Shown here one piece after another: positions 18,417 through 27,620 of a stretch of 64,000 nucleotides of DNA. The notes below the pieces were generated by a model. It ran no database searches. It had not been told where the DNA came from and saw only the letters and a list, made by a program, of their open reading frames with translations. The translations under genes were made by a program, and so were the position numbers. The DNA lies in the NCBI GenBank assembly GCA_900475325.1, contig LS483371.1, forward strand, positions 4,923,501-4,987,500. The letters run 5' to 3'. Within the stretch, counting starts at the first letter, position 1. Each line of letters starts with the position of its first letter. The DNA comes from Paucimonas lemoignei. Its GTDB lineage: Bacteria; Pseudomonadota; Gammaproteobacteria; Pseudomonadales; Pseudomonadaceae.

Positions 18417-18674
18417 CTACGCCAGTCGCTTCATAGACAGCTCCATTTTTCCCATGAGGTCTCTCTGTTCTTTCAGCGAGAGCACCAGACTGGCGATGGA
18501 TCTGCTGGTAGACAGTTCGGACAAGGGCATAGCCGTTACATACAGTTCGATATCGCCTGATTTGGGATTGAGGAGTTTCACCGAGAAGCTGTCGTTTGCA
18601 CCGATAACGCATTCGCACTTCGAAGGCAAAAACGCTGTTTCAAGAATTCTCTGGATATCTGTTTTTGAATACAT
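18417..18674 (-). CDS. DUF1652 domain small protein
   Basis: This 85-residue protein (MYSKTDIQRILETAFLPSKC and so on) fits the Pseudomonas-restricted DUF1652 family by length and by the pattern FLPSKCECVIG...LYVTAMPLSELSTSRSIASL. No membrane span or signal peptide is present. The function is unknown. It converges on the tRNA gene and shares its terminator. Other copies of this family are usually scattered through Pseudomonas genomes. Confidence 0.8.
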   Translation of the reverse strand: MYSKTDIQRILETAFLPSKCECVIGANDSFSVKLLNPKSGDIELYVTAMPLSELSTSRSIASLVLSLKEQRDLMGKMELSMKRLA

Positions 18675-18834
18675 CGTGCGTCCTCTGCTGGGTCGACGGT
18701 TTCATCAAGAGTATGACAATCCCGCGCCGATTTGTTGCCGGTCGTCGTGCGGGCCGGCCAAGCGCCGACTTTCTCGTTTGCCCTTCACGCTTTTTTCACG
18801 TCCTGCGCCGTACATTCAAGCTCTATCAGACATT

Positions 18835-18866
18835 AAGCCCGTTGATCCCCATCGCGGGCTTTTCTT
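18835..18866 (+). terminator. Terminator-like hairpin without a plus-strand gene
   Basis: aagcccg pairs with cgggctt around a 12-base loop and is followed by ttctttg. Both flanking genes are on the minus strand, so a plus-strand transcript ending here has no known source. It may instead act weakly for the kinase gene on the other strand. Confidence 0.5.
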
Positions 18867-18928
18867 TGCCTGAAATTCGTCGCCCGTCCCTTCAATGCTC
18901 CAAAAGCTATGTTCGCGCACAGGCAGTT

Positions 18929-19483
18929 CTAACCGCCTGAAGCCGTGAGAGACCTATGTGGTGCTTTCGTGCCAACTGCCCGGCCGAGCTTTTCAACCAC
19001 CGCGCCAACACGACTCTCCCTGGATAAATCCCCCTCCAGCCTGAGCACTTCACACTGGCGTTGCTCAAGCCATTCCCGGTGCCTTCGCAAGCTACGGCCC
19101 GGCTCGGTGCCGCTATCGTACTGCGCCGCCCACGCCAGGAACTCGGGCCTGGCGACGCCGAAGCGCTGCTCTTCTCGCCGCTTGAGTCGCGCCAGGCGTA
19201 TGTCGCTCGGGACGTAGAGGAAAACCACCAGATCGAAAATATCCTCAAGCTCCCTCCCCCAATCCATCACCGATCCGGAAACAACGGCGTCGGGCGCGGC
19301 GCGCAAATCGGCCAACATCAGTGCACATCGCGGCTCAGCGGCAACACGCTGTTGATACGGCGGGTCCGTGGGATGCCAGAAATAGTCGTCAGCCTCGATA
19401 TGTCGGACTGACAACTGTTCGGACAACTCATAACCCAAGGTGGACGTGCCAGAGCCAGCGGCGCCGGTGATCAGGATGTACAT
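18929..19483 (-). CDS. Small P-loop nucleotide kinase / AAA family ATPase
   Basis: The 184-residue protein begins MYILITGAAGSGTSTLG, with the Walker A motif near residues 7-14. It continues with IEADDYFWHPTDPPYQQ and VFLYVPSDIRLARLKRREE, the layout of small adenylate/uridine-kinase-like enzymes. It probably phosphorylates a nucleoside or other small metabolite in the cytoplasm; the substrate is not evident. I prefer the ATG at 19483 over a TTG at 19498. The 640 bp between it and the gluconate dehydrogenase operon contain no gene I can support apart from a weak protein-like fragment noted separately. Confidence 0.75.
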   Translation of the reverse strand: MYILITGAAGSGTSTLGYELSEQLSVRHIEADDYFWHPTDPPYQQRVAAEPRCALMLADLRAAPDAVVSGSVMDWGRELEDIFDLVVFLYVPSDIRLARLKRREEQRFGVARPEFLAWAAQYDSGTEPGRSLRRHREWLEQRQCEVLRLEGDLSRESRVGAVVEKLGRAVGTKAPHRSLTASGG

Positions 19484-20124
19484 GCTTGAACTCGTCAAAT
19501 GCTGAAATGGCAGGCCTGGATGCTAGTTGATCAGCCTACGGTGATCCAACGAGTAGACAGCCCTGAATAACTCACAACCGCCAGCTTTGTCCCGATCGTC
19601 GCCCAAATGGCTGATATGCGGTACGGAAGTCGCATATAAGCACCAGATGCGACACCACAACACCTTGACAACAAACAAGAAATAATTTGTCTCAACTTTT
19701 TCAAACCTGATAGCATCCTGCTACCCGTGATGAGCAGACGGCACTCAAGTGTCGCGCCTCAATGCTGTGCTGAATGAGCTGTTGCATCCAGCCGCCCTAT
19801 GCAAACGAACCACAATTAGAGCAACCCCCGAGGTCTGCCAGCCCTGTTCCTGATTGCGCCCCCGCGCCTGAAACGACTGCGAGTTGTCTGTCGACTGTCA
19901 ACGTATGCCTTTTACGTAGCCGGTCGCCGGTTGGATGAACCACCAACCATCGCTTTTCGTTGAAACGATCCGGAACCTGAAAACGTCGCCGTGACTGTCC
20001 TTCAATCGAGGGCGCATTCGGCTGCGCGCTATTCGCGTTCGCCAAGGGGTTGCACAGCAGGTCGAGGCTTTCGATTTCCGAAAGCACCGCCCGGGTTTCT
20101 TGTGAGCATTCAAGGGGCCTTTAC

Positions 20125-20844
20125 ATGTTGTTGAACAAACCAACGTCACGAAGGAAGTTTCTGCTTTCTTCTCTGATTGCGTTACCAGCGATAGGCGTGG
20201 CGATCAAAGGCCTGAGCGCTGCCGAAGCAGCGGAAATGGTTGCGCCGAAGCTGGAAGAGTATCGCCCGACCTTTTTCAGCGCCGCTGAGTGGGCCTTCAT
20301 CATGGCCGCCTGCGACCGCATCATTCCAGCCGGGGGCCGTGGCCCTGGGGCGCTGGAAACCAACGTACCGATTTTCGTCGATCAGCAACTGGCCAGCGAT
20401 CTGGGCAGCGAGATCTATCTGGAAGGTCCTTTCAAACTCGATGCGCCAGCGGAAATGGGCTACCAGATCCCGTATCGCCCGCAAGAGATCTATCAGAAGG
20501 GCATCAAGTGCGTTGACGCCTTCTGCCAGGACAAGCACGGCAAGAATTTCGCCGCGCTGGACACTGCCAAAAAAGACGACGTCTTGAAGCAACTGCAAAA
20601 AGGCGAAGTGGCCTTCAAGGCCTTTGGCGAAGACGTGCTCAAGTCCAAGCAGTTCTTTGGCGAACTGCTCAACCACACCAAGCAGGGTTATCTCTCCGAC
20701 CCGATCTATGGCGGCAACAAGGGCATGAAAGCCTGGATCGCCATCGGTTTCCCCGGAGCCCGCGCCAGTTACGTGGAATGGGTGACACAGCACAACGTCA
20801 AGTACCCCCTCGGCCCGGTCAGCATCAGCGGCCAGCGCGGTTGA
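20125..20844 (+). CDS. Gluconate 2-dehydrogenase subunit 3 (Tat-exported small subunit)
   Basis: This 239-residue protein starts with a twin-arginine signal (TSRRKFLLSSLIALPAIGVA), as expected for the small subunit that carries the folded flavoprotein across the membrane. The body matches the gluconate 2-dehydrogenase subunit 3 family (FFSAAEWAFIMAACDRIIPA). I chose the ATG at 20125, behind AAGGGG, because it gives the compact Tat signal. It is first in an operon with the flavin and cytochrome subunits, 28 bp before the next gene. The complex oxidises D-gluconate to 2-ketogluconate in the periplasm. Confidence 0.88.
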   Translation: MLLNKPTSRRKFLLSSLIALPAIGVAIKGLSAAEAAEMVAPKLEEYRPTFFSAAEWAFIMAACDRIIPAGGRGPGALETNVPIFVDQQLASDLGSEIYLEGPFKLDAPAEMGYQIPYRPQEIYQKGIKCVDAFCQDKHGKNFAALDTAKKDDVLKQLQKGEVAFKAFGEDVLKSKQFFGELLNHTKQGYLSDPIYGGNKGMKAWIAIGFPGARASYVEWVTQHNVKYPLGPVSISGQRG

Positions 20845-20872
20845 TACCCTTCGTCTAGAGAATCTGATTTTT

Positions 20873-22642
20873 ATGGCAAATATTACTAATGACGAAGTCG
20901 ACGTAGTGGTCGTCGGCCTCGGCTGGGCCGGCTCGTTGATGAGCATTGAACTGGCTCAGGCAGGTTTGAAAGTTCGCGCCCTGGAGCGCGGTGAAGATCG
21001 CAATAACACCGACTTCGCCTACCCCAAACCTGCCGATCAATACGCATACGGCATCCGCAACAAGATCATGGCCACCCCGAAAGCGGCCGCCATGACCGTG
21101 CGCCACACCGCCAACGACGTCGCGCTGCCGACTCGCAAGTGGGGCGCGTTCGAACCTGGCACTGGCGTCGGCGGCTCGGGCCTGCACTGGACCGGTGTAC
21201 TGATTCGTCCTACCCCGACCGACATCAAGCTCAAGACCTATGCAGACCAGGCCTACAAGCCGGGCATCCTGCAAGAAGACATGCGCATCGGCGACTACCC
21301 GTTCACTTGGGAAGAAATCGAGCCGTTCCTGGACAAGTTCGACAAGATCTGTGGCCTGTCCGGCAACACCGGCAACCTGCGTGGCCAGATCATGGCCGGT
21401 GGCGACCCGTTCGAAGGCCCGCGCTCGGAGCCCTTCCCGCTGCCGCCTCTGCAAGACACGCTGAACACCAAGATGTTTGCCGAAGTGGCCACCCGCATGG
21501 GCTACCACCCGTTCCCGAACCCGTCGGCGAACGTGTCCCAGGCGTGGACCAACCCTTACGGCAACCAGATTGCGCCGTGCAACTACTGCGGTTATTGCAG
21601 CAAGTACCCGTGCCTGAACTACTCCAAGGCTTCGCCGCAAACGGCGGTGCTGGATTCGCTCAAGCGCATGGAAAACTTCTCCTACCGCGTGAACGCCAAC
21701 GTCTTGAAGGTCGAGCTGCACCCGGACGGCAAAACCGCCAAAGGCGTGACTTACGCCGACGCCGACGGCAACCTGGTTTTCCAGCCTGCTGGCATCGTGA
21801 TTCTGGCCGGTTTCCAGTTCGTCAACGTGCGCCTGATGCTGCTGTCCGGCATCGGCAAGCCTTACGACCCGATCACCGAAACCGGCACTGTGGGTCGCAA
21901 CTACGCGTTCCTCAGCAACGGCGGCTCGACGCTGTTCTTCAAGGACAAGGAATTCAACCCGTTCGCCACGGCCGGCGCGACCGGGCAGATGTTCAACGAC
22001 ATCTCGCCAGGCAACTACGATGGCGCGGCGCTGGGTTTCATCGGCGGCGCGAAGATCCACAGCTCGCAGGCCACCGGTGCGCCGATCGGCACCGCGCTGC
22101 CAAGCGGGACGCCGGATTGGGGGCAGGGCTGGAAAGAAGGCATGGTCGACTGGTACGGCCACTCCATGAAAGTCAGCATCACCACCAGTTGCCAGTCGTA
22201 TCGCGGCCACTACGTGGACCTGGACCCGACTTACAAAGATCCATGGGGCCTGCCACTGCTGCGCATCACGTTCGACTGGAAACAGAACGAACTGAAACTG
22301 CAGCAACACCTGCGCAAGATCGTGCTGGACATCACCAAGGAACTGGGTCCGGACAGCTTCAGCGAGAGCTTCCTGTCGATGGATTCTCATTGGGACATCA
22401 CCAAGTACGTGTCCACCCACAACGTGGGCGGCGCGGTGATGGGCGACGATCCGAAGACTACGGCGCTGAACCGCTACCTGCAGAGCTGGGACGTGCACAA
22501 CGTGTTCGTGCCGGGCGGCAACGCGTTCCCGCAGAACTTCCAGGCCAACCCGACCTCGATGATCGGCGCGCTGACCCTGTTCTCGGCCAAGGCAATCGTT
22601 GAGCAGTACATCAAAAACCCTGGCCCGCTGGTGCAGGCATGA
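20873..22642 (+). CDS. Gluconate 2-dehydrogenase flavoprotein subunit (GMC family)
   Basis: The 589-residue protein has the N-terminal FAD-binding motif VVVVGLGWAGSLMSIELA, a GTGVGGSGLHW segment and the C-terminal GMC catalytic region with STHNVGGAVMG and PGGNAFPQNFQANPT. It is the catalytic subunit of the membrane-bound gluconate dehydrogenase, oxidising gluconate and passing electrons to the cytochrome subunit. It has no signal peptide of its own and probably rides with the Tat-exported small subunit. A cysteine cluster (CNYCGYCSKYPC) near residue 240 is typical of this subfamily. Its stop is followed after 11 bp by the cytochrome gene. Confidence 0.92.
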   Translation: MANITNDEVDVVVVGLGWAGSLMSIELAQAGLKVRALERGEDRNNTDFAYPKPADQYAYGIRNKIMATPKAAAMTVRHTANDVALPTRKWGAFEPGTGVGGSGLHWTGVLIRPTPTDIKLKTYADQAYKPGILQEDMRIGDYPFTWEEIEPFLDKFDKICGLSGNTGNLRGQIMAGGDPFEGPRSEPFPLPPLQDTLNTKMFAEVATRMGYHPFPNPSANVSQAWTNPYGNQIAPCNYCGYCSKYPCLNYSKASPQTAVLDSLKRMENFSYRVNANVLKVELHPDGKTAKGVTYADADGNLVFQPAGIVILAGFQFVNVRLMLLSGIGKPYDPITETGTVGRNYAFLSNGGSTLFFKDKEFNPFATAGATGQMFNDISPGNYDGAALGFIGGAKIHSSQATGAPIGTALPSGTPDWGQGWKEGMVDWYGHSMKVSITTSCQSYRGHYVDLDPTYKDPWGLPLLRITFDWKQNELKLQQHLRKIVLDITKELGPDSFSESFLSMDSHWDITKYVSTHNVGGAVMGDDPKTTALNRYLQSWDVHNVFVPGGNAFPQNFQANPTSMIGALTLFSAKAIVEQYIKNPGPLVQA

Positions 22643-22653
22643 GGAGCGCGAAC

Positions 22654-24021
22654 ATGACATCGAAATCCCGCTCCCCATTGCTGGTACTGCTGGCGGTCTG
22701 CGTTGTGCTGGCACTGCTGGCCTGGCTGGTCAGCGTGTTCCTCAATCGCTCCGGTGATGCCGCTGCAACGATGACTCAGGAGATTACGCCTGAACTCATC
22801 AGCAAAGGCGCCTACCTGGCGCGCGCTGGCGATTGCGTGGCGTGCCACACGGCGCACGATGGCGGCAAAACTTTTGCTGGCGGGCTTGGCATCGAGTCGC
22901 CCATCGGCACGATCTACGCCACCAACATCACGCCGGACAAAGAAACCGGCATCGGTAACTGGACCTACGGTGACTTCGAGCGTGCTGTACGCCGCGGCGT
23001 CAACCACGATGGCAGCGCGCTGTACCCGGCGATGCCGTTCCCGTCCTATGCCAAGGTTTCGGATGAAGACACGCAAGCGCTGTACGCGTACTTCATGAAA
23101 GGCGTTGAGCCGGTCACGCAAGCGAACAAGGCCAATGACATCCCATGGCCGCTGTCGATTCGCTGGCCGCTGGCTTACTGGCGCACGTTCTTCTCGCCAA
23201 CGCCTGAGTCCACCCCTGCTCCTGTTGCCGGTGTCGATCCAAAGATCGCTCGTGGCGCGTATCTGGTACAAGGCCTGGGCCACTGCGGTTCATGCCACAC
23301 CCCTCGCGCGCTGACCATGCAGGAAAAGGGTCTGGACGAGAAGAGTGCTGACTACCTGAGCGGTGCCTTGCTTAACGGCTGGGCAGTGCCTGCGTTGCGC
23401 GGCGTTGCACATTGGTCGCAGGACGAGATCGTCGATTACCTGGGTTCGGGTCGTAACGACAAGGCTTCGGTGGCTGGCGAAATGACCGACGTTGTCGCCA
23501 ACAGCACCTCGCACATGACCGATGAAGATCTGCATGCGATGGCGGCTTATCTGAAGTCGCTGGGTTCTGACGCCAAGGCTGTTTATCAGCATGACGCCAC
23601 GCGCAGCGATGCCACAGCGAGCAAGCTGACCGCCGCCAAGGACCTGACCCTGGGTGAACGCCTCTACCTGGACAACTGTGGCGCGTGCCACTTCGTCAAA
23701 GGTGAAGGCGCCTCGCGGATCTTCCCGCGTCTGGACGGTGCTTCGATCATCAACGCCCAAGACCCGACAGCGCTGGTTCACGTGATTCTGGCAGGCGCAA
23801 AAACGCCTTCCACGGAACGTGCACCGTCGATCCTGCCGATGCCGGGTTTTGCCCAGCGCATGAACGATGCGGAAGTGGCTGAGCTGGCTACCTTCCTGCG
23901 TCAGGGCTGGTCCAACCAGGCGCCTGCTGTTTCGGCGAAGCTGGTACAAGAAGTCCGTGCGACGCTGGCCAAAGGTCACCCGCTGGACAAGACCACCCTT
24001 GAGGCTGGCAATAAGCAGTAG
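22654..24021 (+). CDS. Gluconate 2-dehydrogenase triheme cytochrome c subunit
   Basis: The 455-residue protein has an N-terminal hydrophobic anchor (LLVLLAVCVVLALLAWLV) and three heme c sites: CVACH near residue 62, CGSCH near 211 and CGACH near 343. It transfers electrons from the flavin subunit to ubiquinone at the periplasmic face. I placed the start at the ATG at 22654 because GAGGAG lies 7 bases upstream; an ATG at 22639 overlaps the previous gene. A terminator follows at 24054. With its two neighbours it completes the gluconate-to-2-ketogluconate pathway step. Confidence 0.92.
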   Translation: MTSKSRSPLLVLLAVCVVLALLAWLVSVFLNRSGDAAATMTQEITPELISKGAYLARAGDCVACHTAHDGGKTFAGGLGIESPIGTIYATNITPDKETGIGNWTYGDFERAVRRGVNHDGSALYPAMPFPSYAKVSDEDTQALYAYFMKGVEPVTQANKANDIPWPLSIRWPLAYWRTFFSPTPESTPAPVAGVDPKIARGAYLVQGLGHCGSCHTPRALTMQEKGLDEKSADYLSGALLNGWAVPALRGVAHWSQDEIVDYLGSGRNDKASVAGEMTDVVANSTSHMTDEDLHAMAAYLKSLGSDAKAVYQHDATRSDATASKLTAAKDLTLGERLYLDNCGACHFVKGEGASRIFPRLDGASIINAQDPTALVHVILAGAKTPSTERAPSILPMPGFAQRMNDAEVAELATFLRQGWSNQAPAVSAKLVQEVRATLAKGHPLDKTTLEAGNKQ

Positions 24022-24053
24022 GTTTTGAGCTGCAAGCTTCAAGCGACACCAGC

Positions 24054-24083
24054 AAAGCCCGCCTAGTGCGGGCTTTGTTGTTT
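24054..24083 (+). terminator. Intrinsic terminator of the gluconate dehydrogenase operon
   Basis: The stem aaagcccgc/gcgggcttt with loop cta-gt is followed by gttgttt. It is the same hairpin as at 18341. Confidence 0.88.
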
Positions 24084-24102
24084 ATATGAAGCTGACATCG
24101 AT

Positions 24103-24196
24103 CCGTGGGACCGGCTTTAGCCGGGAAGGCGGCAGGTCGGTCGACGCCGATGCAGTGGATGTACCGGCCTCTTCCCGGCTAAAGCCGGTCCCACGG
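24103..24196. repeat. REPIN, CCGGCTTTAGCCGG-stem family
   Basis: The left arm cgtgggaccggctttagccg and its full reverse complement on the right lie between the gluconate dehydrogenase terminator and the TonB receptor gene. Confidence 0.88.
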
Positions 24197-24317
24197 GGAC
24201 AGCCTCTCAACTCGGACGTTATGTGGGTAAATGGCTACCCCAGCCATGCGTTGATAAGCCAGACTCACCTTATTCTCTAAATCATTTCGCTCCATGACCC
24301 TTAGCAGGAAGCTCCAC

Positions 24318-26441
24318 ATGCCCCGCCGCTCGAAAAACCCCGGAACGCTGCACACACTCCGTCTGCCACTGCTGTTCTGGGGACTTGGTGGTAGTGTGCT
24401 CGTCTGCGCTGAACCGCTACCTGCTGCGGTGAATATTCTCGACCCGCTGGTGGTCACCGGCACCTACGCGCCGGTTTCCAGCTTCGACCTGCCCTTCTCC
24501 ATCGACACCGTCACCCACGCGCAGATCAACGACGGGCAACTGGGCGTCAACCTGTCCGAAGCCTTGTCCCGTGTGCCAGGCCTGGTGGTACAAAACCGCC
24601 AGAACTACGCCCAGGATTTGCAGATTTCTTCACGCGGCTACGGCGCCCGTTCGGCGTTTGGCATACGCGGCCTGAAGCTGCTCAGCGATGGCATCCCCGC
24701 CAGCACGCCTGACGGCCAGGGCCAGGCGGCGTCGCTCAACCTGGATGTCGCCGACCGGATCGAAGTACTGCGCGGCCCGACGTCCAGCATCTACGGCAGC
24801 AACGCGGGCGGGATCATTCAGATGTTTTCCCGGGACGGTCAAGGGCCCGCCAAAGTCGGCGCGGAAACCACTTTTGGCAGCGACGGTTTCAACAAGAATC
24901 ATCTGTATGCCGAAGGCGGCGACGACAAGGCCGGGTTCGTTCTCGATGCCTCGCGCCTGGACACCGACGGCTATCGCGATCACAGCGCCGCCCGCCGCGA
25001 TCAGACGTTCGGCAAGCTGACCCTGCATCCTGACGAAGACAGCAAACTGGCGCTGATCTTCAGCAGCCTGGAGCAGAACAACACGCAGGACCCGCTGGGC
25101 CAGACCTGGGATGCCTACAAACGCGACCCACGCTCAACCGCTGCGGTGGCCGAAACCTACGACACTCGCAAAAGCATCGACCATCAGCAAGTGGGCATGA
25201 ACTACGAGCGCTACTTCGGCGATGCCACCTTGCAATTCAATCTGTATGCCGGTCAGCGCAGCGTGATTCAGTACCTGTCGATTCCCCGCACCGTGGTCTC
25301 CAACAGCCAGCGTGGCGGTGGCGTGGTGGACTTTGATCGTGAATTCCACGGGGGCACCTTGCGCTGGATTCAACCCATTCAAGCCGCCCCCGGCGACCTG
25401 AAAATCACCTTCGGCGCCGACTACGATCAGAGCCGTGACGACCGCCGTGGCTATCAGAATTTCAGTGGCAGCCAACTGGGCGTCAAAGGCGAACTGCGGC
25501 GCAAAGAGCAAGACACCGCCACCAGCCTCGACCCATACGTTCAGGCCCATTGGGAACTGGACCGCTGGACCGTGGACGCGGGGGTTCGCCACAGCACCAT
25601 GAAGATGGAGGTCGATGACAAGTACTTGCTCAACGGCGACTCCAGCGGCTCGAAGAAGTATCAGCAAAACACTCCGTCGCTGTCGGTGATGTACGCCTTC
25701 ACGCCGGACCTGCATGGCTACATCAGCGCAGGCAAAGGCTTTGAAACCCCGACCCAGGCCGAGATGGCTTACGCCCCAGGCCTGGCAGAAAGCTTCAACT
25801 TCGGTTTGAGCCCTGCCACCAGCACCCAATACGAACTGGGCTTGAAGGCCAGGATCAGCGACAACGTGCGGGTCAACGCAGCGATCTTCCAGATCCGTAC
25901 CGAAGACGAAATCGTCGTCGCCGCCGCCACCGATGGCCGCACCAGCTACGCCAACGCAGGCAAAACCGTGCGCCAGGGTTTCGAGCTGAGCCTGCAAAGC
26001 GAACTCAATCAATACTGGGACGCGACCCTGGCCTACACCCGGCTCGAAGCGACCTATGACGACGACTTTGCCCAAGGCAGCAACGTGATCGAAAAGGGTA
26101 ATCACCTGCCAGGGGTGCCCACCAGCAACCTGTATGGCGAACTGGTCTGGAAGCCGCTTCCCGGTATCAGCATGGGCTTCGAGGGCCAGTACCGCAGCGA
26201 GGTGTATGTCGAAGACACCAACGGCGAAAAGGCAGCACCCAGTTATGCCGTGTTCAACTGGCGAACCCGTTTCGAACAGCATTACGGGGCATGGACCACC
26301 CACCAACTGGTGCGCCTGGACAACATTTTTGATCGCCAGTACGTCGGCTCGGTGATCGTCGGTGACAGCAACGGCCGCTATTACGAAGCCGCGCCCGGTG
26401 CTTCCTGGTATGCCGGTGCGGGCGTCGAGTACCAGTTCTAA
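24318..26441 (+). CDS. TonB-dependent outer-membrane receptor
   Basis: The protein of about 707 residues has an N-terminal signal peptide (LPLLFWGLGGSVLVCAEPLPAA), a TonB-box-like DPLVVTGTY, a plug domain (RIEVLRGPTSSIYGSNAGGII) and a 22-strand barrel ending in aromatic YQF. It imports a metal chelate or other large ligand with TonB energy. It lacks the extra N-terminal signalling domain found in the receptor at 29228. I prefer the ATG at 24318 (AGGAAG 7 bases upstream) over 24294. The ligand is unknown; no transport operon is attached, so it appears to be a single-gene unit. Confidence 0.85.
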   Translation: MPRRSKNPGTLHTLRLPLLFWGLGGSVLVCAEPLPAAVNILDPLVVTGTYAPVSSFDLPFSIDTVTHAQINDGQLGVNLSEALSRVPGLVVQNRQNYAQDLQISSRGYGARSAFGIRGLKLLSDGIPASTPDGQGQAASLNLDVADRIEVLRGPTSSIYGSNAGGIIQMFSRDGQGPAKVGAETTFGSDGFNKNHLYAEGGDDKAGFVLDASRLDTDGYRDHSAARRDQTFGKLTLHPDEDSKLALIFSSLEQNNTQDPLGQTWDAYKRDPRSTAAVAETYDTRKSIDHQQVGMNYERYFGDATLQFNLYAGQRSVIQYLSIPRTVVSNSQRGGGVVDFDREFHGGTLRWIQPIQAAPGDLKITFGADYDQSRDDRRGYQNFSGSQLGVKGELRRKEQDTATSLDPYVQAHWELDRWTVDAGVRHSTMKMEVDDKYLLNGDSSGSKKYQQNTPSLSVMYAFTPDLHGYISAGKGFETPTQAEMAYAPGLAESFNFGLSPATSTQYELGLKARISDNVRVNAAIFQIRTEDEIVVAAATDGRTSYANAGKTVRQGFELSLQSELNQYWDATLAYTRLEATYDDDFAQGSNVIEKGNHLPGVPTSNLYGELVWKPLPGISMGFEGQYRSEVYVEDTNGEKAAPSYAVFNWRTRFEQHYGAWTTHQLVRLDNIFDRQYVGSVIVGDSNGRYYEAAPGASWYAGAGVEYQF

Positions 26442-26455
26442 ACACGCGAAACGAC

Positions 26456-26483
26456 AAAAGCCCGCCTTCGCAGGCGGGCTTTG
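26456..26483. terminator. Bidirectional terminator between TonB receptor and ycaC
   Basis: The stem aaagcccgcc/ggcgggcttt with loop ttcgca lies between two convergent genes and has A and T runs on opposite sides. Confidence 0.85.
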
Positions 26484-26497
26484 AGCGGTCAGGTTGA

Positions 26498-27130
26498 TCA
26501 GCCTTGGCGGGCAGCCATGGCCGAGTAGCTGTTCATCAGGTTGCGATAGTTCGGGATGCGCTGGGACAGCAGGTTACCCAGGCCTTCGATGTCGTTGCGC
26601 CAGTCGCCTTGCAGCTCACAGGCCACCGAGAACCAGTTCATCATTTGAGCGCCGGCTTGGGTCATGCGGTTCCAGGCCGCCTGTTGCACCGTGGTGTTGA
26701 AGGTGCCCGACGAGTCAGTCACCACGAACACGTCGAAGCCTTCGGCCAGCGCTGACAAGGTCGGGAAGGTGACGCATACATCGGTTACCACACCGGCAAT
26801 GATCAGTTGCTTGCGGCCGGTGGCCTTGATCGCTTTGACGAAATCTTCGTTGTCCCAGGCGTTGATCTGACCAGGGCGGGCGATGTAGGGCGCGTCCGGG
26901 AACATCTCTTTGAGCTCTGGAACCAGTGGGCCATTCGGGCCTTGTTCAAAACTGGTGGTGAGGATGGTCGGCAATTCGAAGAACTTAGCCACGTCAGCCA
27001 GAGCCAGCACGTTGTTCTTGAACTCGTTGGGGCTGAAGTCCTGCACCAGGGAAATCAGACCGGTCTGGTGGTCGATCATCAGGACTACAGCGTCGTCTTT
27101 GTTCAGGCGGTTGTAAGTGGCGTTAGTCAT
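26498..27130 (-). CDS. ycaC: YcaC-like isochorismatase-family hydrolase
   Basis: The 210-residue cysteine hydrolase has the YcaC pattern: DDAVVLMIDHQTGL with the catalytic aspartate near residue 20, a lysine region and IIAGVVTDVCVTFPTLSALAEG with the nucleophile cysteine near residue 118. Relatives form octameric rings in the cytoplasm; the natural substrate is undefined. It stands alone, convergent with the TonB receptor. The start ATG at 27130 is preceded by AAGGATTCC. The following 490 bp contain a composite REPIN and the control region of the FecI-type gene. Confidence 0.88.
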   Translation of the reverse strand: MTNATYNRLNKDDAVVLMIDHQTGLISLVQDFSPNEFKNNVLALADVAKFFELPTILTTSFEQGPNGPLVPELKEMFPDAPYIARPGQINAWDNEDFVKAIKATGRKQLIIAGVVTDVCVTFPTLSALAEGFDVFVVTDSSGTFNTTVQQAAWNRMTQAGAQMMNWFSVACELQGDWRNDIEGLGNLLSQRIPNYRNLMNSYSAMAARQG

Positions 27131-27303
27131 GGTGGAATCCTTTTTCGAAGTGGGTTTAGAAGCTGTCGTTCAACTTGGGGCTAGATTAACGACCCACTTG
27201 AAAGGGATAAATCGGCTGGGAGGGGTTTGACTGTCAACCAGAAAGGGACAATTGTGAAAACGCAGAGAACGCTTTTTATGCGGGAGCGGGCTCAGTGACG
27301 ACA

Positions 27304-27452
27304 CGTGGGAGCGAGCTTGCTCGCGAAGAGGCAGGTACACCCGATATATCTCTGAGGGCAGGAAAATTGCTTTCGCGAGCAAGCTCGCTCCCACAGGTCC
27401 TGTGTTTGCTGCGCGACAGCGCGGCGTCTGGACGACGTGGGCACTCCCACAG
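27304..27452. repeat. Composite REPIN, GAGCTTGCTC stem, with conserved tail
   Basis: A full inverted pair (gtgggagcgagcttgctcgc and complement, 27304-27396) is joined to the tail ctgcgcgacagcgcggcgtc, ending gggcactcccac. The tail is nearly identical to 3889-3945. Confidence 0.85.
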
Positions 27453-27582
27453 AGATCTAGTCAGCCCAAGATCCTGGGTTGCAGGCAGGATCTCGTGCAG
27501 GTTCGGTGATCTCCAGGAGCGTCCGTGTTTGGGGGGCCGGTACAGTTTCAAGTTGCGCCCCGTTCAACCATATCGTTAATAT

Positions 27583-27600
27583 TGCGAATAGTTATCATCT
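27583..27600 (+). promoter_or_regulatory. Fur-box-like operator before the ECF sigma gene
   Basis: The sequence tgcgaatagttatcatct lies about 20 bp before the sigma factor start. It resembles the gcgaatgattctcat form of Fur boxes seen before iron-responsive sigma genes in Pseudomonas. Iron repression of the fecI-fecR-receptor set is inferred. Confidence 0.6.
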
Positions 27601-27620
27601 ACATATAGGCGTACTGGCTG

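Noticed and set aside
20855..22714. Two long alternative frames over the gluconate dehydrogenase flavoprotein gene
   Set aside because: Both are shadows of a gene with unmistakable FAD and GMC motifs.
25134..26306. Minus-strand frame of 390 codons inside the TonB receptor gene
   Set aside because: The plus strand encodes a complete barrel ending in YQF; the antisense frame has no start signal or family.
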